A stretch of DNA of 40,312 bases from an uncultured Clostridiaceae bacterium (lineage in GTDB: Bacteria; Bacillota; Clostridia; Clostridiales; Clostridiaceae): assembly GCA_946405135.1 (NCBI GenBank), contig CAMJGD010000024.1, positions 1 through 40,312 of the forward strand. Reading direction: 5' to 3'. Positions 15,476 to 24,899 of the stretch are shown here, in pieces. How positions within the stretch are numbered: position 1 is the stretch's first letter; each line of letters begins with the position of its first letter. The notes under the pieces were generated by a model, which saw only the letters and a program-made list of their open reading frames with translations, searched no databases and was not told the origin of the DNA. The position numbers and the translations under genes are program-made.

Positions 15476-16589
15476 AAAGTTTTTAAGCGCTACTTTAGCC
15501 GTTACAATGTCAATGGTAATTGGATTAACAGGATGTTCATCAAAATCAGGTTCTAAAACTGCAAATAGCGGTAAAAAAGTAGAATACTCAAAAAATATTC
15601 CAGAAAAAATTGCTAAGGATGAAGACGGAGTAAAAATTATGGTTATCCGTAAAATAGGTGGAGATGATCATACAGCTCAATTCTTAGCGGGTGCTAAAAA
15701 AGAGGGAGAGTCCATGGGCTTTAAGGTGGATACCTTTACAGCAAATGGAGATACAGCTAAGTTCCATGATGCTATAAATCAAGCTATGGATAAAGGCTAT
15801 GATGGAATAATCATATCTCATGGAGATGATGATGCTACAGTAGAAGACATTAAGAAACTAACAGATAAGAAGATTCCTGTAGTAACTTTTGACTCTAATC
15901 CAAATATATCATCAGTAAAAGGTGTAACTATGACTTCACAAGATGATGAATCTTTAGCTAAATTAGCTTTAGGTGAATTAAATAAGATAACTAAAGGGCA
16001 AAGCAAATTAGCTTATCTTTGGGTAGATGGATTCCCACCAATGGTAAGTAGAAATAAAGTTTATACTCAATTCTTAAAGGATAATGCTGGAATTAAAGAA
16101 GTTGATAGATTTGGAGTAGCTGCTGCAGATACATCTGTACAAACTCAAAATGCAGTTTCTGCAATGCTTACTAAATACTCAAAGGGTAATTTAGATGCTA
16201 TATTTGCAACTTGGGATGCTTTTGCTATAGGTGCTGCTCGTGCAGTTAAGGAAGCAAATAGAACAGATGTTAAGATTGTAGGAATAGACATTTCAAATGC
16301 TGACCTTCAGCTAATGCAAGAAGAAGGAAGCCCATGGGTAGCAACTGCTGCAGTAGATCCTAAACTTATAGGAGCTGTAGATGTTAGAATTTTGGCTAAG
16401 AAAATAGCTGGAGAAGAAACACCAGAAGTACATAAAATGGAAGCAAGCTTAATAACTCAAGAACAATTAAAATCTGCAGGAAAAGCTGTTAATATGGACA
16501 ACCTTTCAGAAGTAGTTCAAGGCTGGGGCAAATCAGATGCATTTTTAGAATCTTGGATGAAAGAATTAAAAGACTTATTTAAAAAATAA
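15468..16589 (+). CDS. Sugar ABC transporter substrate-binding lipoprotein
   Basis: This 373-aa lipoprotein has a signal peptide with a lipobox at L20-T-G-C23, so the mature protein is anchored at C23 on the outer face of the membrane. The rest is a type I periplasmic-binding fold (RbsB/ribose-galactose family): IMVIRKIGGDDHTAQF, GYDGIIISHGDDD, VVTFDSN, and AIFATWDAFAIGAARAV in the second lobe. GGGGG lies upstream of ATG 15468. Given the kinase and isomerase in the same operon, the predicted ligand is 5-methylthioribose or 5-deoxyribose rather than ribose. The family call is firm; the ligand is inferred. Confidence 0.88.
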   Translation: MNKKFLSATLAVTMSMVIGLTGCSSKSGSKTANSGKKVEYSKNIPEKIAKDEDGVKIMVIRKIGGDDHTAQFLAGAKKEGESMGFKVDTFTANGDTAKFHDAINQAMDKGYDGIIISHGDDDATVEDIKKLTDKKIPVVTFDSNPNISSVKGVTMTSQDDESLAKLALGELNKITKGQSKLAYLWVDGFPPMVSRNKVYTQFLKDNAGIKEVDRFGVAAADTSVQTQNAVSAMLTKYSKGNLDAIFATWDAFAIGAARAVKEANRTDVKIVGIDISNADLQLMQEEGSPWVATAAVDPKLIGAVDVRILAKKIAGEETPEVHKMEASLITQEQLKSAGKAVNMDNLSEVVQGWGKSDAFLESWMKELKDLFKK

Positions 16590-16601
16590 TTAACTACCAT
16601 A

Positions 16602-16628
16602 GGAGAACACATTTTGTATGTGTTCTCC
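16602..16628 (+). other. Intergenic hairpin between binding protein and ATPase genes
   Basis: GGAGAACACA (16602-16611) pairs perfectly with TGTGTTCTCC (16619-16628) over a seven-base loop and is not followed by a T-run. Such hairpins after binding-protein genes usually stabilise the upstream mRNA, so the binding protein is made in excess over the ATPase and permease. Confidence 0.65.
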
Positions 16629-16667
16629 CTGTAAATATTCCAGGGTAAGGTGAGGAGGATGGATTTA

Positions 16668-18173
16668 GTGCAAAAAATAACATTAGACATGAAAGATATT
16701 TCTATAGAATTTCCCGGAGTAAAGGCATTAAAAAATGTTAATTTTACAACTCAGACTGGAGTATCTCATGCTCTGATAGGAGCTAACGGGGCAGGAAAAT
16801 CAACTTTAATGAAGGTATTATCTGGAGCTTATAATCATTATACCGGGGATATATATTTTGACAATGAAAAAGCAAATATAAGATCACCAAAAGAATCAAT
16901 GCAATATGGAGTACAAATTGTTTATCAAGAAGTAGATACTGCACTCATTCACTATTTAACTGTAGCAGAAAATATAATGCTAAACGACATGGTTGAATCT
17001 GGAAATAAGAACTCCCTTATCAACTGGGGATCAATTTATAAAAAATCTCAAGAAATATTAAATAGTATGAATGTAAATATATCTTCTAAAAAGCTAGTAA
17101 GCGAGCTTACCTTAGCAGAAAAACAAATGGTTTTAATAGCTAGAGCTATTTCTAAGGATTGCAAATTCCTTATACTTGATGAACCTACAGCTCCTTTGAG
17201 TAATTCAGAAACAGAAGAGCTTTTTAGAATAGTAAAAGACTTAAAACAGAAAAATGTAGGCGTAATTTTTATATCTCATAGATTACCAGAGCTTTTTGAA
17301 ATCTGTGATGAGATCACAGTAATGAGAGATGGAGAGTTTGTGGTTAAAAAGAACATATGTGATACAAGCCAAAGTGAAATAGTTGAATATATGCTAGGAA
17401 GAAAAATGGACGAGCAATTCCCTCCGAAGGAAAATGTTATAGGAGAAAAATTGTTTGAGGTAAAAAATTTAAGTGATGGACAAATGGTGTCAGATGTTTC
17501 CTTCCATGTGAATGCTGGTGAGATAGTAGGAATATCTGGATTAGTAGGTGCAGGCAAGACGGAATTATGTAAGGCTATATTTGGAGCAACACCTGATGTA
17601 GTTGGAGAAAGAGTGTTAAGGAACAAGGTGCTTAAAGTTAAAGACCCTTATGATGCAGTTAGACAAGGCATAGCTCTTGTACCGGAAGAGAGAAGAAAAG
17701 AAGGGATATTAGTTAGTGAATCCGTTGCTATAAATATAACAGTTGCAAATCTTAAAAAATTCTGTAATGGTAATGTATTCCTAAATTTTGCAAGAGAGAA
17801 TAAAACAGCAAAAGAGACGATAAGCAGCCTGGAAATCAAAACTCCTAGCCATGAAAGCAAGGTTAAAAATCTTTCTGGAGGAAACCAGCAGAAGGTAGCC
17901 ATAGGAAAATGGTTAGTGACAGATTCAGAAGTTTATATATTTGATGAACCTACCAAGGGAGTAGACGTAGGAGCTAAGAAAGATATTTTCGAACTTATAT
18001 ATGGCTTAGCTAAAGCAGGAAAGGCTGTAATATATGCTTCTTGTGAACTTTCAGAAATTTTAGGAATAACAGATAGAGTTTATCTTATGTATGATGGAAA
18101 AATAGTAAAAGAGCTAGAAACCTCTAAGACTAACGAAGAAGAAATACTATATTATTCAACAGGAGGAAAATAA
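16668..18173 (+). CDS. Sugar ABC transporter ATP-binding protein (RbsA/MglA family)
   Basis: This protein has two tandem ATPase domains, as in all carbohydrate-uptake-2 importers. The first Walker A is GANGAGKST (about 38-46), with Walker B LILDEPTAPLS. The second domain has SGLVGAGKTE, the signature LSGGNQQKVAIGKWL and DEPTKGVDVGAK. I choose GTG 16668 (MQKITLDMKDIS, 501 aa): GAGGAGG at 16652-16658 is nine bases away, whereas ATG 16659 abuts that site. It pairs with the permease that begins two bases after its stop. Confidence 0.9.
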   Translation: MQKITLDMKDISIEFPGVKALKNVNFTTQTGVSHALIGANGAGKSTLMKVLSGAYNHYTGDIYFDNEKANIRSPKESMQYGVQIVYQEVDTALIHYLTVAENIMLNDMVESGNKNSLINWGSIYKKSQEILNSMNVNISSKKLVSELTLAEKQMVLIARAISKDCKFLILDEPTAPLSNSETEELFRIVKDLKQKNVGVIFISHRLPELFEICDEITVMRDGEFVVKKNICDTSQSEIVEYMLGRKMDEQFPPKENVIGEKLFEVKNLSDGQMVSDVSFHVNAGEIVGISGLVGAGKTELCKAIFGATPDVVGERVLRNKVLKVKDPYDAVRQGIALVPEERRKEGILVSESVAINITVANLKKFCNGNVFLNFARENKTAKETISSLEIKTPSHESKVKNLSGGNQQKVAIGKWLVTDSEVYIFDEPTKGVDVGAKKDIFELIYGLAKAGKAVIYASCELSEILGITDRVYLMYDGKIVKELETSKTNEEEILYYSTGGK

Positions 18174-18175
18174 TC

Positions 18176-19156
18176 ATGGAAAATAAGAGTAAAAAAAGCA
18201 GTTTTAGCTTATTTGATTTTTTATATAAATATGGAACATTATTGACTATTGTGTTACTTACAATATTCTTTACTTTTGCTTCAGACAGATTTATGACCCA
18301 AAGCAATATAATAAATATTCTACGTTCTATTTCTATAGTAACAATTATCGCCATTGGTATAACTATTTCTTTATCTGTAGGAGGCTTTGACCTATCTGTA
18401 GGTTCTGTAGCTTCTATTTCAGTAGCAGTAGTTATTTCCATGTTCGTTTGGCATGAACAAAACACATTTGTGGCTATAGTAACAGCTTTAGCAGTGGGTT
18501 TAATAGCTGGGGGAATAAATGCTTTCATGATAGTAAAGATAAAAGTGCAAGATATGCTTATGACTCTTGCCACCATGTTTATATTCCAAGGTATTGCTTT
18601 AACTTATACTAAAGGAGCTGTTATATCTCAAAATATGGTGATGGCTAACGGAGAAACAGCCCCAGGACAAATAAGTGCAGCATTTGCAAAGCTTGGTAAA
18701 GCTCCATGGATAATCATTATAATGCTTGTGGTGGTAGCAATAGTTCATGTATTCCTTACTTATACAAAACATGGAAGATACATGTATATTATTGGAGGAA
18801 ACATGGAAGCAGCTAGATTATCTGGTATACCAGTCAATAGATATAGAGTGATAGCATATTTACTTTCTGCACTATTTGCATCTATAGGGGGAATCATATT
18901 AGGTTCTCGTGTTATGACCGCTGAAATAAATGCTGGAGCTCCATACTTAATGGATGCGGTAGCAGCAGCTTATATAGGTTTTTCTGTAGGAGGATCAGGA
19001 AAGGCAAATGCTATTGGTACTTTAGTAGGTGCCATACTAATAGGAATATTACAAAATGGTTTAGTAATGCTTTCAGTGCCTTACTACGCTATGGATATAG
19101 TTAAAGGAACAGTATTGGCTTTTGCCCTTGCATTAACATATTACAAGAAACATTAG
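18176..19156 (+). CDS. Sugar ABC transporter permease (RbsC family)
   Basis: This is a 326-aa polytopic membrane protein of the BPD_transp_2 family with eight or more hydrophobic segments. The family hallmark GGFDLSVGSVASISVAVV is present near residue 65, with GSVASI, GGNMEAARLSGIPVNRYRV and the C-terminal VGGSGKANAIGTLVGA loop. The ATG lies two bases after the ATPase stop, with AGGAGG inside the end of that gene. One permease gene implies a homodimer, as in ribose importers. Confidence 0.9.
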   Translation: MENKSKKSSFSLFDFLYKYGTLLTIVLLTIFFTFASDRFMTQSNIINILRSISIVTIIAIGITISLSVGGFDLSVGSVASISVAVVISMFVWHEQNTFVAIVTALAVGLIAGGINAFMIVKIKVQDMLMTLATMFIFQGIALTYTKGAVISQNMVMANGETAPGQISAAFAKLGKAPWIIIIMLVVVAIVHVFLTYTKHGRYMYIIGGNMEAARLSGIPVNRYRVIAYLLSALFASIGGIILGSRVMTAEINAGAPYLMDAVAAAYIGFSVGGSGKANAIGTLVGAILIGILQNGLVMLSVPYYAMDIVKGTVLAFALALTYYKKH

Positions 19157-19176
19157 CATGATGAGGAGGATGTATT

Positions 19177-20400
19177 ATGCCAAATTTAGATTTTACTAAA
19201 GAATATTTTACTATGAAGGAAAGTGATGCCATAGAATATGCTAAAACCGTATTAAATTTCTTTGATGAGGATGCAGTTTTAACTTGTAAAGAAATTGGTG
19301 ATGGCAATCTTAACTATGTATTTAGAGTAGTTGATGAAAAGAATAATAAGTCCGTTATAATAAAGCAAGCAGGTCCTGTAGCTAGAATATCAGATGACTT
19401 TAAGCTTTCACCAGATAGAAATAGAATTGAAAGTGAAATATTAAAGCTTCAATATTCCTTAGCATCAGGATTAGTACCACAGGTTTATAAATATGATTCA
19501 GTGATGAATTGCTGTACCATGGAAGACTTATCTGACCATGTAATTTTAAGAACAGCTCTTTTAAATCACAATAAATTCCCTATGTTAGCAGACCACATTA
19601 CAACTTATATGGTTAACACTTTACTGCTTACTACAGACGTAGTTATGGGACATAAGGAAAAGAAAGAGCTTGTTAAAAGTTTTATAAACCCTGAGCTTTG
19701 CGAAATCACTGAGGATTTAGTTTACACAGAGCCATTCTTTAACTGTGAAAGAAATGATATCTTTGAACCAACTAAACCTTTAGCAGAAGAACTGCTATGG
19801 AAGGATAATAAATTCCTATTAGAAACTGCTAAGCTTAAGTTTGAATTTATGTCCAATGCTCAAAGCTTAATTCATGGCGATCTTCACAGCGGATCTATAT
19901 TTGTTAAAGAAGATTCCACTAAAGTTATTGACCCTGAATTCGCATTTTATGGACCTGCAGGCTATGATGTAGGTAATGTGGTGGCTCATTTCATATTTGC
20001 CATGGTAAACGCAGAGGCTACTATGGAAGAAGGAGCAGAAAAAGAAAACTATTTAGCGTGGGTAAAGGAATCTATTAAAAATACTATAGATATGTTTAAG
20101 GATAAATTCTTTAAATTATGGTCTGAAAAGGCTACAGAAAGAGTAGCTAAGTATGAAGGCTTTGATGAGTACTATTTAAATAATATATTGAGAGATACTG
20201 CAGCAGTAGCTGGATTAGAGCTTTGCAGAAGAATTTTAGGTATTGCTCATGTAAAGGATGTCACAACTATTGAAGATACTGAAAAGAGAGCTTCAGCAGA
20301 AAAATTCTGCTTAGTTTATGGAAAAGAACTTGTAATGAATAGAGAAGCTATGCTAGATGGAAAGAGCTATTTAGACTTAATAGAAAAATGTAAAAGGTAG
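19177..20400 (+). CDS. mtnK: S-methyl-5-thioribose kinase (or 5-deoxyribose kinase)
   Basis: This 407-aa protein has the usual MtnK length and an aminoglycoside-phosphotransferase-like kinase fold. MtnK phosphorylates methylthioribose at C1 with ATP. The family signatures are present: [11 protein letters not shown] near residue 41, catalytic-loop HGDLHSGSI at 233-241 (usually HGDLHTGSI) and [15 protein letters not shown] from D252. It sits between the sugar importer and mtnA with no encapsulation peptide, so it should act in the cytosol. In DHAP-shunt organisms such kinases also accept 5-deoxyribose; sequence alone does not separate the two substrates. Confidence 0.9.
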   Translation: MPNLDFTKEYFTMKESDAIEYAKTVLNFFDEDAVLTCKEIGDGNLNYVFRVVDEKNNKSVIIKQAGPVARISDDFKLSPDRNRIESEILKLQYSLASGLVPQVYKYDSVMNCCTMEDLSDHVILRTALLNHNKFPMLADHITTYMVNTLLLTTDVVMGHKEKKELVKSFINPELCEITEDLVYTEPFFNCERNDIFEPTKPLAEELLWKDNKFLLETAKLKFEFMSNAQSLIHGDLHSGSIFVKEDSTKVIDPEFAFYGPAGYDVGNVVAHFIFAMVNAEATMEEGAEKENYLAWVKESIKNTIDMFKDKFFKLWSEKATERVAKYEGFDEYYLNNILRDTAAVAGLELCRRILGIAHVKDVTTIEDTEKRASAEKFCLVYGKELVMNREAMLDGKSYLDLIEKCKR

Positions 20401-20410
20401 GGTGATAAAT

Positions 20411-21469
20411 ATGTTAGAAAACCAAGCTATACAGTCTGTAATTTTAGATGATGAAAACAATACATTAGTTATATTAGACCAAACCTTACTTCCTAATGAG
20501 AAGATCTTTTTAAGATTAACTAGTCAAAATCAAATTTGGGAAGCTATATATGCTCTAAGAGTCAGAGGAGCTCCAGCCATAGGTATAGCAGCGGGTTATG
20601 GTGCTTATCTAGGAACAAAAGAATCTAAGGCAGAAACCTACGAAGCACTATATGAAGATTTCAAAAAAGTGAAAGACTACCTTGCTTCCTCAAGACCTAC
20701 AGCGGTAAATCTTTTCTGGGCTCTTGACCGTATGGAAAATAGATTTTTAAGAGAAAAGGGAAAGACTGCAGCAGAGGTTAAAGAAGCTCTTAGACAAGAA
20801 GCTGAGGCTATAAGAGCAGAAGATGAATTAGTTTGCAAGACCATAGGAGAAAATGCTTTATCACTTTTAAAGAGCGGAATGGGCATATTAACTCACTGCA
20901 ATGCAGGAGCTATAGCTACCGCTAAGTACGGAACTGCATTAGCTCCAATATATCTTGGAAAAGAAAGAGGCTATGAATTTAAAGTATATGCAGATGAAAC
21001 AAGACCATTACTTCAAGGTGCCAGATTAACTGCCTGGGAGCTTAAAGAAGCAGGGGTAGACGTTACTTTGATTTGCGATAACATGGCATCTATCGTAATG
21101 AAAGAAGGAAAGATACAAGCTGTCCTTGTAGGTTGCGATAGAGTAGCTGCTAATGGAGATACTGCAAATAAGATTGGAACCTCAGGAGTAGCAATTTTGG
21201 CTAAACACTATGGAGTACCTTTCTATGTTTGTGCACCATTATCTACCATAGATTTAAAATGCCAGCATGGAGACAACATACACATAGAATTAAGACCAGA
21301 TGAAGAAGTAACCTCAAAGTGGTATGAAAAGCCAATGGCTCCAGAGGGAGTTAAGGTTTATAATCCCTGCTTTGATGTTACAGATCACAATTTAATTACT
21401 GCCATAGTAACAGAAAAGGGTATTGCTTACCCTCCATACAATGAAAGCTTAGCTAAGCTTTTTGAGTAG
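20411..21469 (+). CDS. mtnA: S-methyl-5-thioribose-1-phosphate isomerase
   Basis: This 352-aa aldose-ketose isomerase of the eIF2B-like family converts MTR-1-P (or 5-deoxyribose-1-P) to the ribulose-1-phosphate. Conserved features are the RGAPAIG loop at 52-58, catalytic C163 in [10 protein letters not shown], the [17 protein letters not shown] block near 195 and catalytic D243 in [11 protein letters not shown]163 and D243 correspond to Cys160/Asp240 of the Bacillus enzyme. ATG 20411 is preferred over GTG 20402; AGGGTG lies six bases before it. The start is 10 bases after the mtnK stop, so the two are co-translated. No targeting peptide. Confidence 0.92.
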   Translation: MLENQAIQSVILDDENNTLVILDQTLLPNEKIFLRLTSQNQIWEAIYALRVRGAPAIGIAAGYGAYLGTKESKAETYEALYEDFKKVKDYLASSRPTAVNLFWALDRMENRFLREKGKTAAEVKEALRQEAEAIRAEDELVCKTIGENALSLLKSGMGILTHCNAGAIATAKYGTALAPIYLGKERGYEFKVYADETRPLLQGARLTAWELKEAGVDVTLICDNMASIVMKEGKIQAVLVGCDRVAANGDTANKIGTSGVAILAKHYGVPFYVCAPLSTIDLKCQHGDNIHIELRPDEEVTSKWYEKPMAPEGVKVYNPCFDVTDHNLITAIVTEKGIAYPPYNESLAKLFE

Positions 21470-21494
21470 GTTTTAAGATTAAAATACAGAGTAT

Positions 21495-21535
21495 AAAAGA
21501 AGCACCCACAGTATATTGAGGGTGCTTCTTTTTTA
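21495..21535. terminator. Bidirectional terminator between mtnA and the DeoR gene
   Basis: AAAAGAAGCACCC pairs perfectly with GGGTGCTTCTTTT (21520-21532), flanked by A and T runs. It serves both convergent transcripts. Confidence 0.9.
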
Positions 21536-22294
21536 TTCGCATTCAACAAGAGCTGTATCATAATTTTTCAAAAAATCGTGCCATTCATCAGCAAGGGGCT
21601 TATCTACAATTAATGTATCAATATTGCTAAAATCACCTAACTTTGTAAAAGCAGTCCTATCAAATTTAGTAGAATCAGCCACTAAATAAGTATGGTTTGA
21701 GTGATCTATAGCAATCTTTCTTATTTCTGCCTGCTGCTCATTAGAATCAGTTATGCCGTGAGTCATGCTTATGGCCCTGCAAGAAATAAAGGAAGCATCA
21801 AAGAAGTAGTTATTTATATTCCACTCAGCATTCCTGCCTAAAGCAGACATGGAAGGATGTTCGATTCTTCCTCCAATTATAATAAGTTTTATGTTTGGAT
21901 TATCTGCTAATACATTGATTATCTTAATAGAGTTGGTAGTTACAGTTAATCGCTTTTCTTTAATACTTGAGGCAATATATAAAGACGTAGTCGATGCATC
22001 TAGGAATATAGAATCTCCATTATTGATATAGTTCAAACACATTTGGGCAATTTTTTGTTTTCCTTCAACCTGTATATGCTCTCTTAAGTTTATATCTACA
22101 TCGTTTTCTACACCGTCTGAAATATAAGCTCCACCATAAGTACGAGTTAAAAATCCTTCTTCTTCTAATTGCTGCAAATCTTTTCTAATAGTTTCTTCTG
22201 TGACTTTAAAAGATTTTGCCAATTCCGACACTATAACACTCTTTTTTTCTGTAATTATTTCTTTTATTTTGTTTCTCCTTGCAATTGGTAGCAT
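21533..22294 (-). CDS. DeoR family transcriptional regulator
   Basis: This 253-aa protein has an N-terminal winged HTH (RRNKIKEIITEKKSVIVSELA then VTEETIRKDLQQLEEEGFLTRTYGGAY) and a C-terminal DeoRC sensor domain (GDSIFLDASTTSLYIA, TVTTNSIKIINVL, IIIGGRI, HTYLVADSTKFDRTAF). DeoR-type sensors bind sugar phosphates, so MTR-1-P, its ketose or DHAP are plausible inducers. ATG 22294 is chosen because AAAGGTG lies nine bases upstream; the 12-residue longer frame lacks a site. It is divergent from the BMC operon and convergent with the importer operon, and probably represses both. Confidence 0.9.
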   Translation of the reverse strand: MLPIARRNKIKEIITEKKSVIVSELAKSFKVTEETIRKDLQQLEEEGFLTRTYGGAYISDGVENDVDINLREHIQVEGKQKIAQMCLNYINNGDSIFLDASTTSLYIASSIKEKRLTVTTNSIKIINVLADNPNIKLIIIGGRIEHPSMSALGRNAEWNINNYFFDASFISCRAISMTHGITDSNEQQAEIRKIAIDHSNHTYLVADSTKFDRTAFTKLGDFSNIDTLIVDKPLADEWHDFLKNYDTALVECE

Positions 22295-22380
22295 AGTTTT
22301 ATCACCTTTATACTTTATTATTATATACATATATTATAACATCTTATTGCTTTAATAGTAAATACAAAGGGAGAATTTTG

Positions 22381-22486
22381 TTTGTTTTTGTTTGATTCTA
22401 AAAAAGTAAAGACAAAGTCAAAAGAGAAGATCGTTTTATTACAAAACAAATAAATCAAAAGAAAAACCAAAATAAAATAACAAAAT
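22381..22486. promoter_or_regulatory. CAAA repeat region upstream of BMC promoter, candidate DeoR operator 2a
   Basis: A TTTGTTTTTGTTTGA segment (22381-22395, minus-strand CAAAC repeats) and plus-strand ACAAA/TCAAA/CCAAA units with C at 22447, 22456, 22467 and 22481 lie between the divergent DeoR and aldolase genes, just upstream of the -35 at 22500. The sequence style matches the array before the importer operon. Confidence 0.4.
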
Positions 22487-22499
22487 TCATATATAATAT

Positions 22500-22528
22500 T
22501 TGACTTGATACAATGAAGATGATAAAAT
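22500..22528 (+). promoter_or_regulatory. Promoter of the BMC operon
   Basis: TTGACT (22500-22505), 17-bp spacer, TAAAAT (22523-22528). It is the only good promoter in the 306-bp divergent region on this strand and is flanked by repeat arrays on both sides. Confidence 0.7.
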
Positions 22529-22536
22529 GTATGTAT

Positions 22537-22578
22537 AAAACAATGAAAACAAAAGTAAAACAAATATAAAACCAAAAA
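22537..22578. promoter_or_regulatory. Phased AAAACAAA repeats over the transcription start, candidate DeoR operator 2b
   Basis: AAAACAATG, AAAACAAAAG, AAAACAAAT and AAACCAAAAAG units have their C at 22541, 22550, 22561 and 22572, i.e. 9-11 bp apart. They begin about a dozen bases past the -10 box, the expected place for a repressor to block initiation. Same motif as the array at 15205-15270. Confidence 0.5.
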
Positions 22579-22600
22579 GATAAATGAGAGGAGGTATAAA

Positions 22601-23380
22601 ATGTCACAGTATATGTCTGAATACCAAGTAAAAAAAGATATATGTGAAATTGGAAGAAGAATGTATGAAAAGGGGTTTGTGGCAGCAAATGACGGAAATA
22701 TATCTGTTAAGGTAGGACCTAATGCAGTTTGGACAACTCCCACAGGAGTAAGTAAAGGGTTTATGACTCCTGACATGCTAGTAAAAGTAAGTTTAGATGG
22801 TAAAGTAATAGAGGGTAAGAACAAGCCTTCTTCTGAAATAAAGATGCACTTAAGAGTTTATAAGGAAAGACCAGATGTAAAGGCAGTTACTCATGCGCAT
22901 CCTCCTGTAGCCACAGCTTATGCTATAGCAGGAATACCTTTAGAGAGAGCTTTATTACCAGAGGCTATTGTAAATTTAGGAACAGTCCCTATAGCTCAAT
23001 ATGCTACACCAGGTACAAATGAGGTACCAGATTCTATAGTTCAATATTTAAAGGATTACAATGCAGTGCTGCTTGCTAATCATGGAGCACTTACTTGGGG
23101 TGACGATTTATATCAAGCCTATTACAGAATGGAAACTTTGGAGTATTTTGGTACAGTGCTATTACATACAAGGATGATTGGCAGAGCCAACGAATTAGAT
23201 TGCGATAAAGTTTCTGCTCTATTAGATTTAAGAAAACGTCTAGGATTAAATACTGGAGGAGTTCCACCTTGCAGTACTGAAAATAAAAGTTCATTAGCAG
23301 AAGATGTGGAAAAAGAACAACTAATAAAAACAATAGTTGAAAAGGTAACTGAAAGTGTACTCCAAAAGCTTAATAAGTAG
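22601..23380 (+). CDS. Class II aldolase (FucA/MtnB-like) with C-terminal encapsulation peptide
   Basis: This 259-aa class II aldolase/adducin family protein has probable metal and catalytic residues E79, H98, H100 (THAHPP) and H161 (ANHGALTWG), as in fuculose-1-phosphate aldolase. The catalytic core ends near residue 215. It is followed by a Ser/Glu-rich linker and an amphipathic helix (EQLIKTIVEKVTESVLQKL, 239-257) of the kind that targets cargo to BMC shells. Predicted reaction: 5-methylthioribulose-1-P (or 5-deoxyribulose-1-P) to DHAP plus methylthioacetaldehyde (or acetaldehyde). MtnB dehydratase is a relative, but no later methionine-salvage genes are present. First gene of the BMC operon, with a perfect GAGGAGG site. 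Confidence 0.88.
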   Translation: MSQYMSEYQVKKDICEIGRRMYEKGFVAANDGNISVKVGPNAVWTTPTGVSKGFMTPDMLVKVSLDGKVIEGKNKPSSEIKMHLRVYKERPDVKAVTHAHPPVATAYAIAGIPLERALLPEAIVNLGTVPIAQYATPGTNEVPDSIVQYLKDYNAVLLANHGALTWGDDLYQAYYRMETLEYFGTVLLHTRMIGRANELDCDKVSALLDLRKRLGLNTGGVPPCSTENKSSLAEDVEKEQLIKTIVEKVTESVLQKLNK

Positions 23381-23391
23381 GAGGGTATAAA

Positions 23392-24882
23392 ATGAATATA
23401 ACTGAAAATGATATAGAGAAAATAATTCAGCAGGTTTTAGTAAATATTACTTCTAAGCCAAATGAAAACGTTAAGAAGGATGTAACTCCAGAAGTTAAAA
23501 CTGAAGCAGTACCTCTTAAAAAGAAGTATTTAGGAGTTTTTGAAAAAGCCGAAGATGCTATTGAAGCAGCTAGCAGAGCTCAAAAAAAATTATTAAAGGA
23601 ATTTAAAATAGAAGACAGAGAAAGATTTATAAATAATATAAGAAAAGTAACCATAGCTAATGCGGAAATTCTTGCAAAAATGATTTTAGAAGAAACAGGT
23701 ATGGGAAAATATGAAGACAAGGTTTTAAAGCATAAGCTGGTAGCAGAAGAGACTCCAGGTACAGATATATTAAAAACTGAAGCTTGGTCAGGGGATAATG
23801 GATTGACCATTGTAGAAATGGCGCCTTATGGTGTAATTGGAGCTGTAACTCCATCTACTAATCCAACAGAAACTGCTATTTGTAACAGCATAGGTATGAT
23901 AGCTGCAGGAAATTCAGTGGTATTTAATGCTCATCCAGGAGCTAAAGAATGTGTGGCTTATGCAGTAGATATGATGAATAAGGCTATAGTAGAGGCTGGA
24001 GGCCCGGAAAATCTTATAACTATGGTAGCAGAGCCTACTATGGAATCTTTAAATATTATAATGAAGCATCCAGAAATAAGATTATTATGCGGAACTGGTG
24101 GCCCAGGGTTAGTTAAAACCTTATTATCTTCAGGCAAAAAGGCTATAGGGGCAGGAGCAGGAAATCCTCCAGTTATAGTAGATGATACAGCGGATATTAA
24201 AAAGGCTGGAAAAGATATAATAGAAGGCTGCTGTTTTGATAACAACTTACCTTGTATAGCAGAAAAAGAGGTTTTCGTCTTTGAAAACGTTGCCGATGAT
24301 TTAATATACCATATGCTTCAAAACAAAGCATACATGCTCACTAAGAATCAGGTAGATGAGCTAGTGAAGATAGTACTGCATGAGAATATAGAAGAAAAAG
24401 CAGTAGGCTGCTCTTTAGATAGAAAAAGACATTATGTGATAAATAAAAAATGGGTTGGAAAAGATGCAGCGCTTTACTTAAAAGCTTTAGGCATTGAAGG
24501 AAAAGATGATATTCAATGTTTAATATGCGAAGTAGATTTAGATCATCCTTTTGTAATGACAGAATTGATGATGCCAATACTACCAATAGTTAGGGTTAAA
24601 GATATAGATGAAGCTATAGCATATGCCAAAAAAGCAGAACATGGAAATAGACATAGTGCTCATATGCACTCAAAAAATGTGGACAACCTAACTAGATTTG
24701 CTAGGGAAATTGAAACTACTATATTTGTAAAGAATGCTAAATCATTTACTGGAGTAGGATTTGGAGGAGAAGGATTTACAACCTTTACCATAGCTGGACC
24801 TACTGGAGAGGGAATAACTTCTGCAAGAACTTTTACAAGACAAAGAAGATGTGTGCTTGCTGAAGGATTTTCTATAATTTAG
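23392..24882 (+). CDS. BMC-associated CoA-acylating aldehyde dehydrogenase (PduP/EutE family)
   Basis: This 496-aa NAD- and CoA-dependent aldehyde dehydrogenase converts the volatile aldehyde from the aldolase to acyl-CoA. The catalytic nucleophile is C288 in FDNNLPCIAEKE; the cofactor-site regions PSTNPTET and GTGGPGLV are present. Residues about 3-18 (ITENDIEKIIQQVLVN) form an amphipathic N-terminal helix followed by a charged linker to residue 44, the classic PduP-type encapsulation peptide. It lies 11 bases after the aldolase stop. NADH made here must be re-oxidised; no alcohol dehydrogenase gene is seen in the locus. Confidence 0.93.
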   Translation: MNITENDIEKIIQQVLVNITSKPNENVKKDVTPEVKTEAVPLKKKYLGVFEKAEDAIEAASRAQKKLLKEFKIEDRERFINNIRKVTIANAEILAKMILEETGMGKYEDKVLKHKLVAEETPGTDILKTEAWSGDNGLTIVEMAPYGVIGAVTPSTNPTETAICNSIGMIAAGNSVVFNAHPGAKECVAYAVDMMNKAIVEAGGPENLITMVAEPTMESLNIIMKHPEIRLLCGTGGPGLVKTLLSSGKKAIGAGAGNPPVIVDDTADIKKAGKDIIEGCCFDNNLPCIAEKEVFVFENVADDLIYHMLQNKAYMLTKNQVDELVKIVLHENIEEKAVGCSLDRKRHYVINKKWVGKDAALYLKALGIEGKDDIQCLICEVDLDHPFVMTELMMPILPIVRVKDIDEAIAYAKKAEHGNRHSAHMHSKNVDNLTRFAREIETTIFVKNAKSFTGVGFGGEGFTTFTIAGPTGEGITSARTFTRQRRCVLAEGFSII

Positions 24883-24899
24883 ATTAGCGAGGAGATAAT

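Noticed and set aside
18130-18576. 148-aa minus-strand ORF
   Set aside because: Lies fully antisense to the end of the sugar ATPase and the start of the permease gene, has no ribosome binding site and reads as low-complexity Thr/Ile; a shadow frame.
22321-22824. 167-aa minus-strand ORF across the BMC promoter
   Set aside because: Spans the promoter, the repeat operators and the start of the aldolase gene. Phe/Leu/Ile-rich translation from T-rich antisense, with no start signal.
19177-24882. Classical methionine salvage (MtnK-MtnA-MtnB)
   Set aside because: The class II aldolase could be MtnB, but there is no MtnC/MtnW/MtnX/MtnD or aminotransferase nearby. It is co-transcribed with an acylating aldehyde dehydrogenase and shell genes and carries an encapsulation-like helix, which fits aldol cleavage better.
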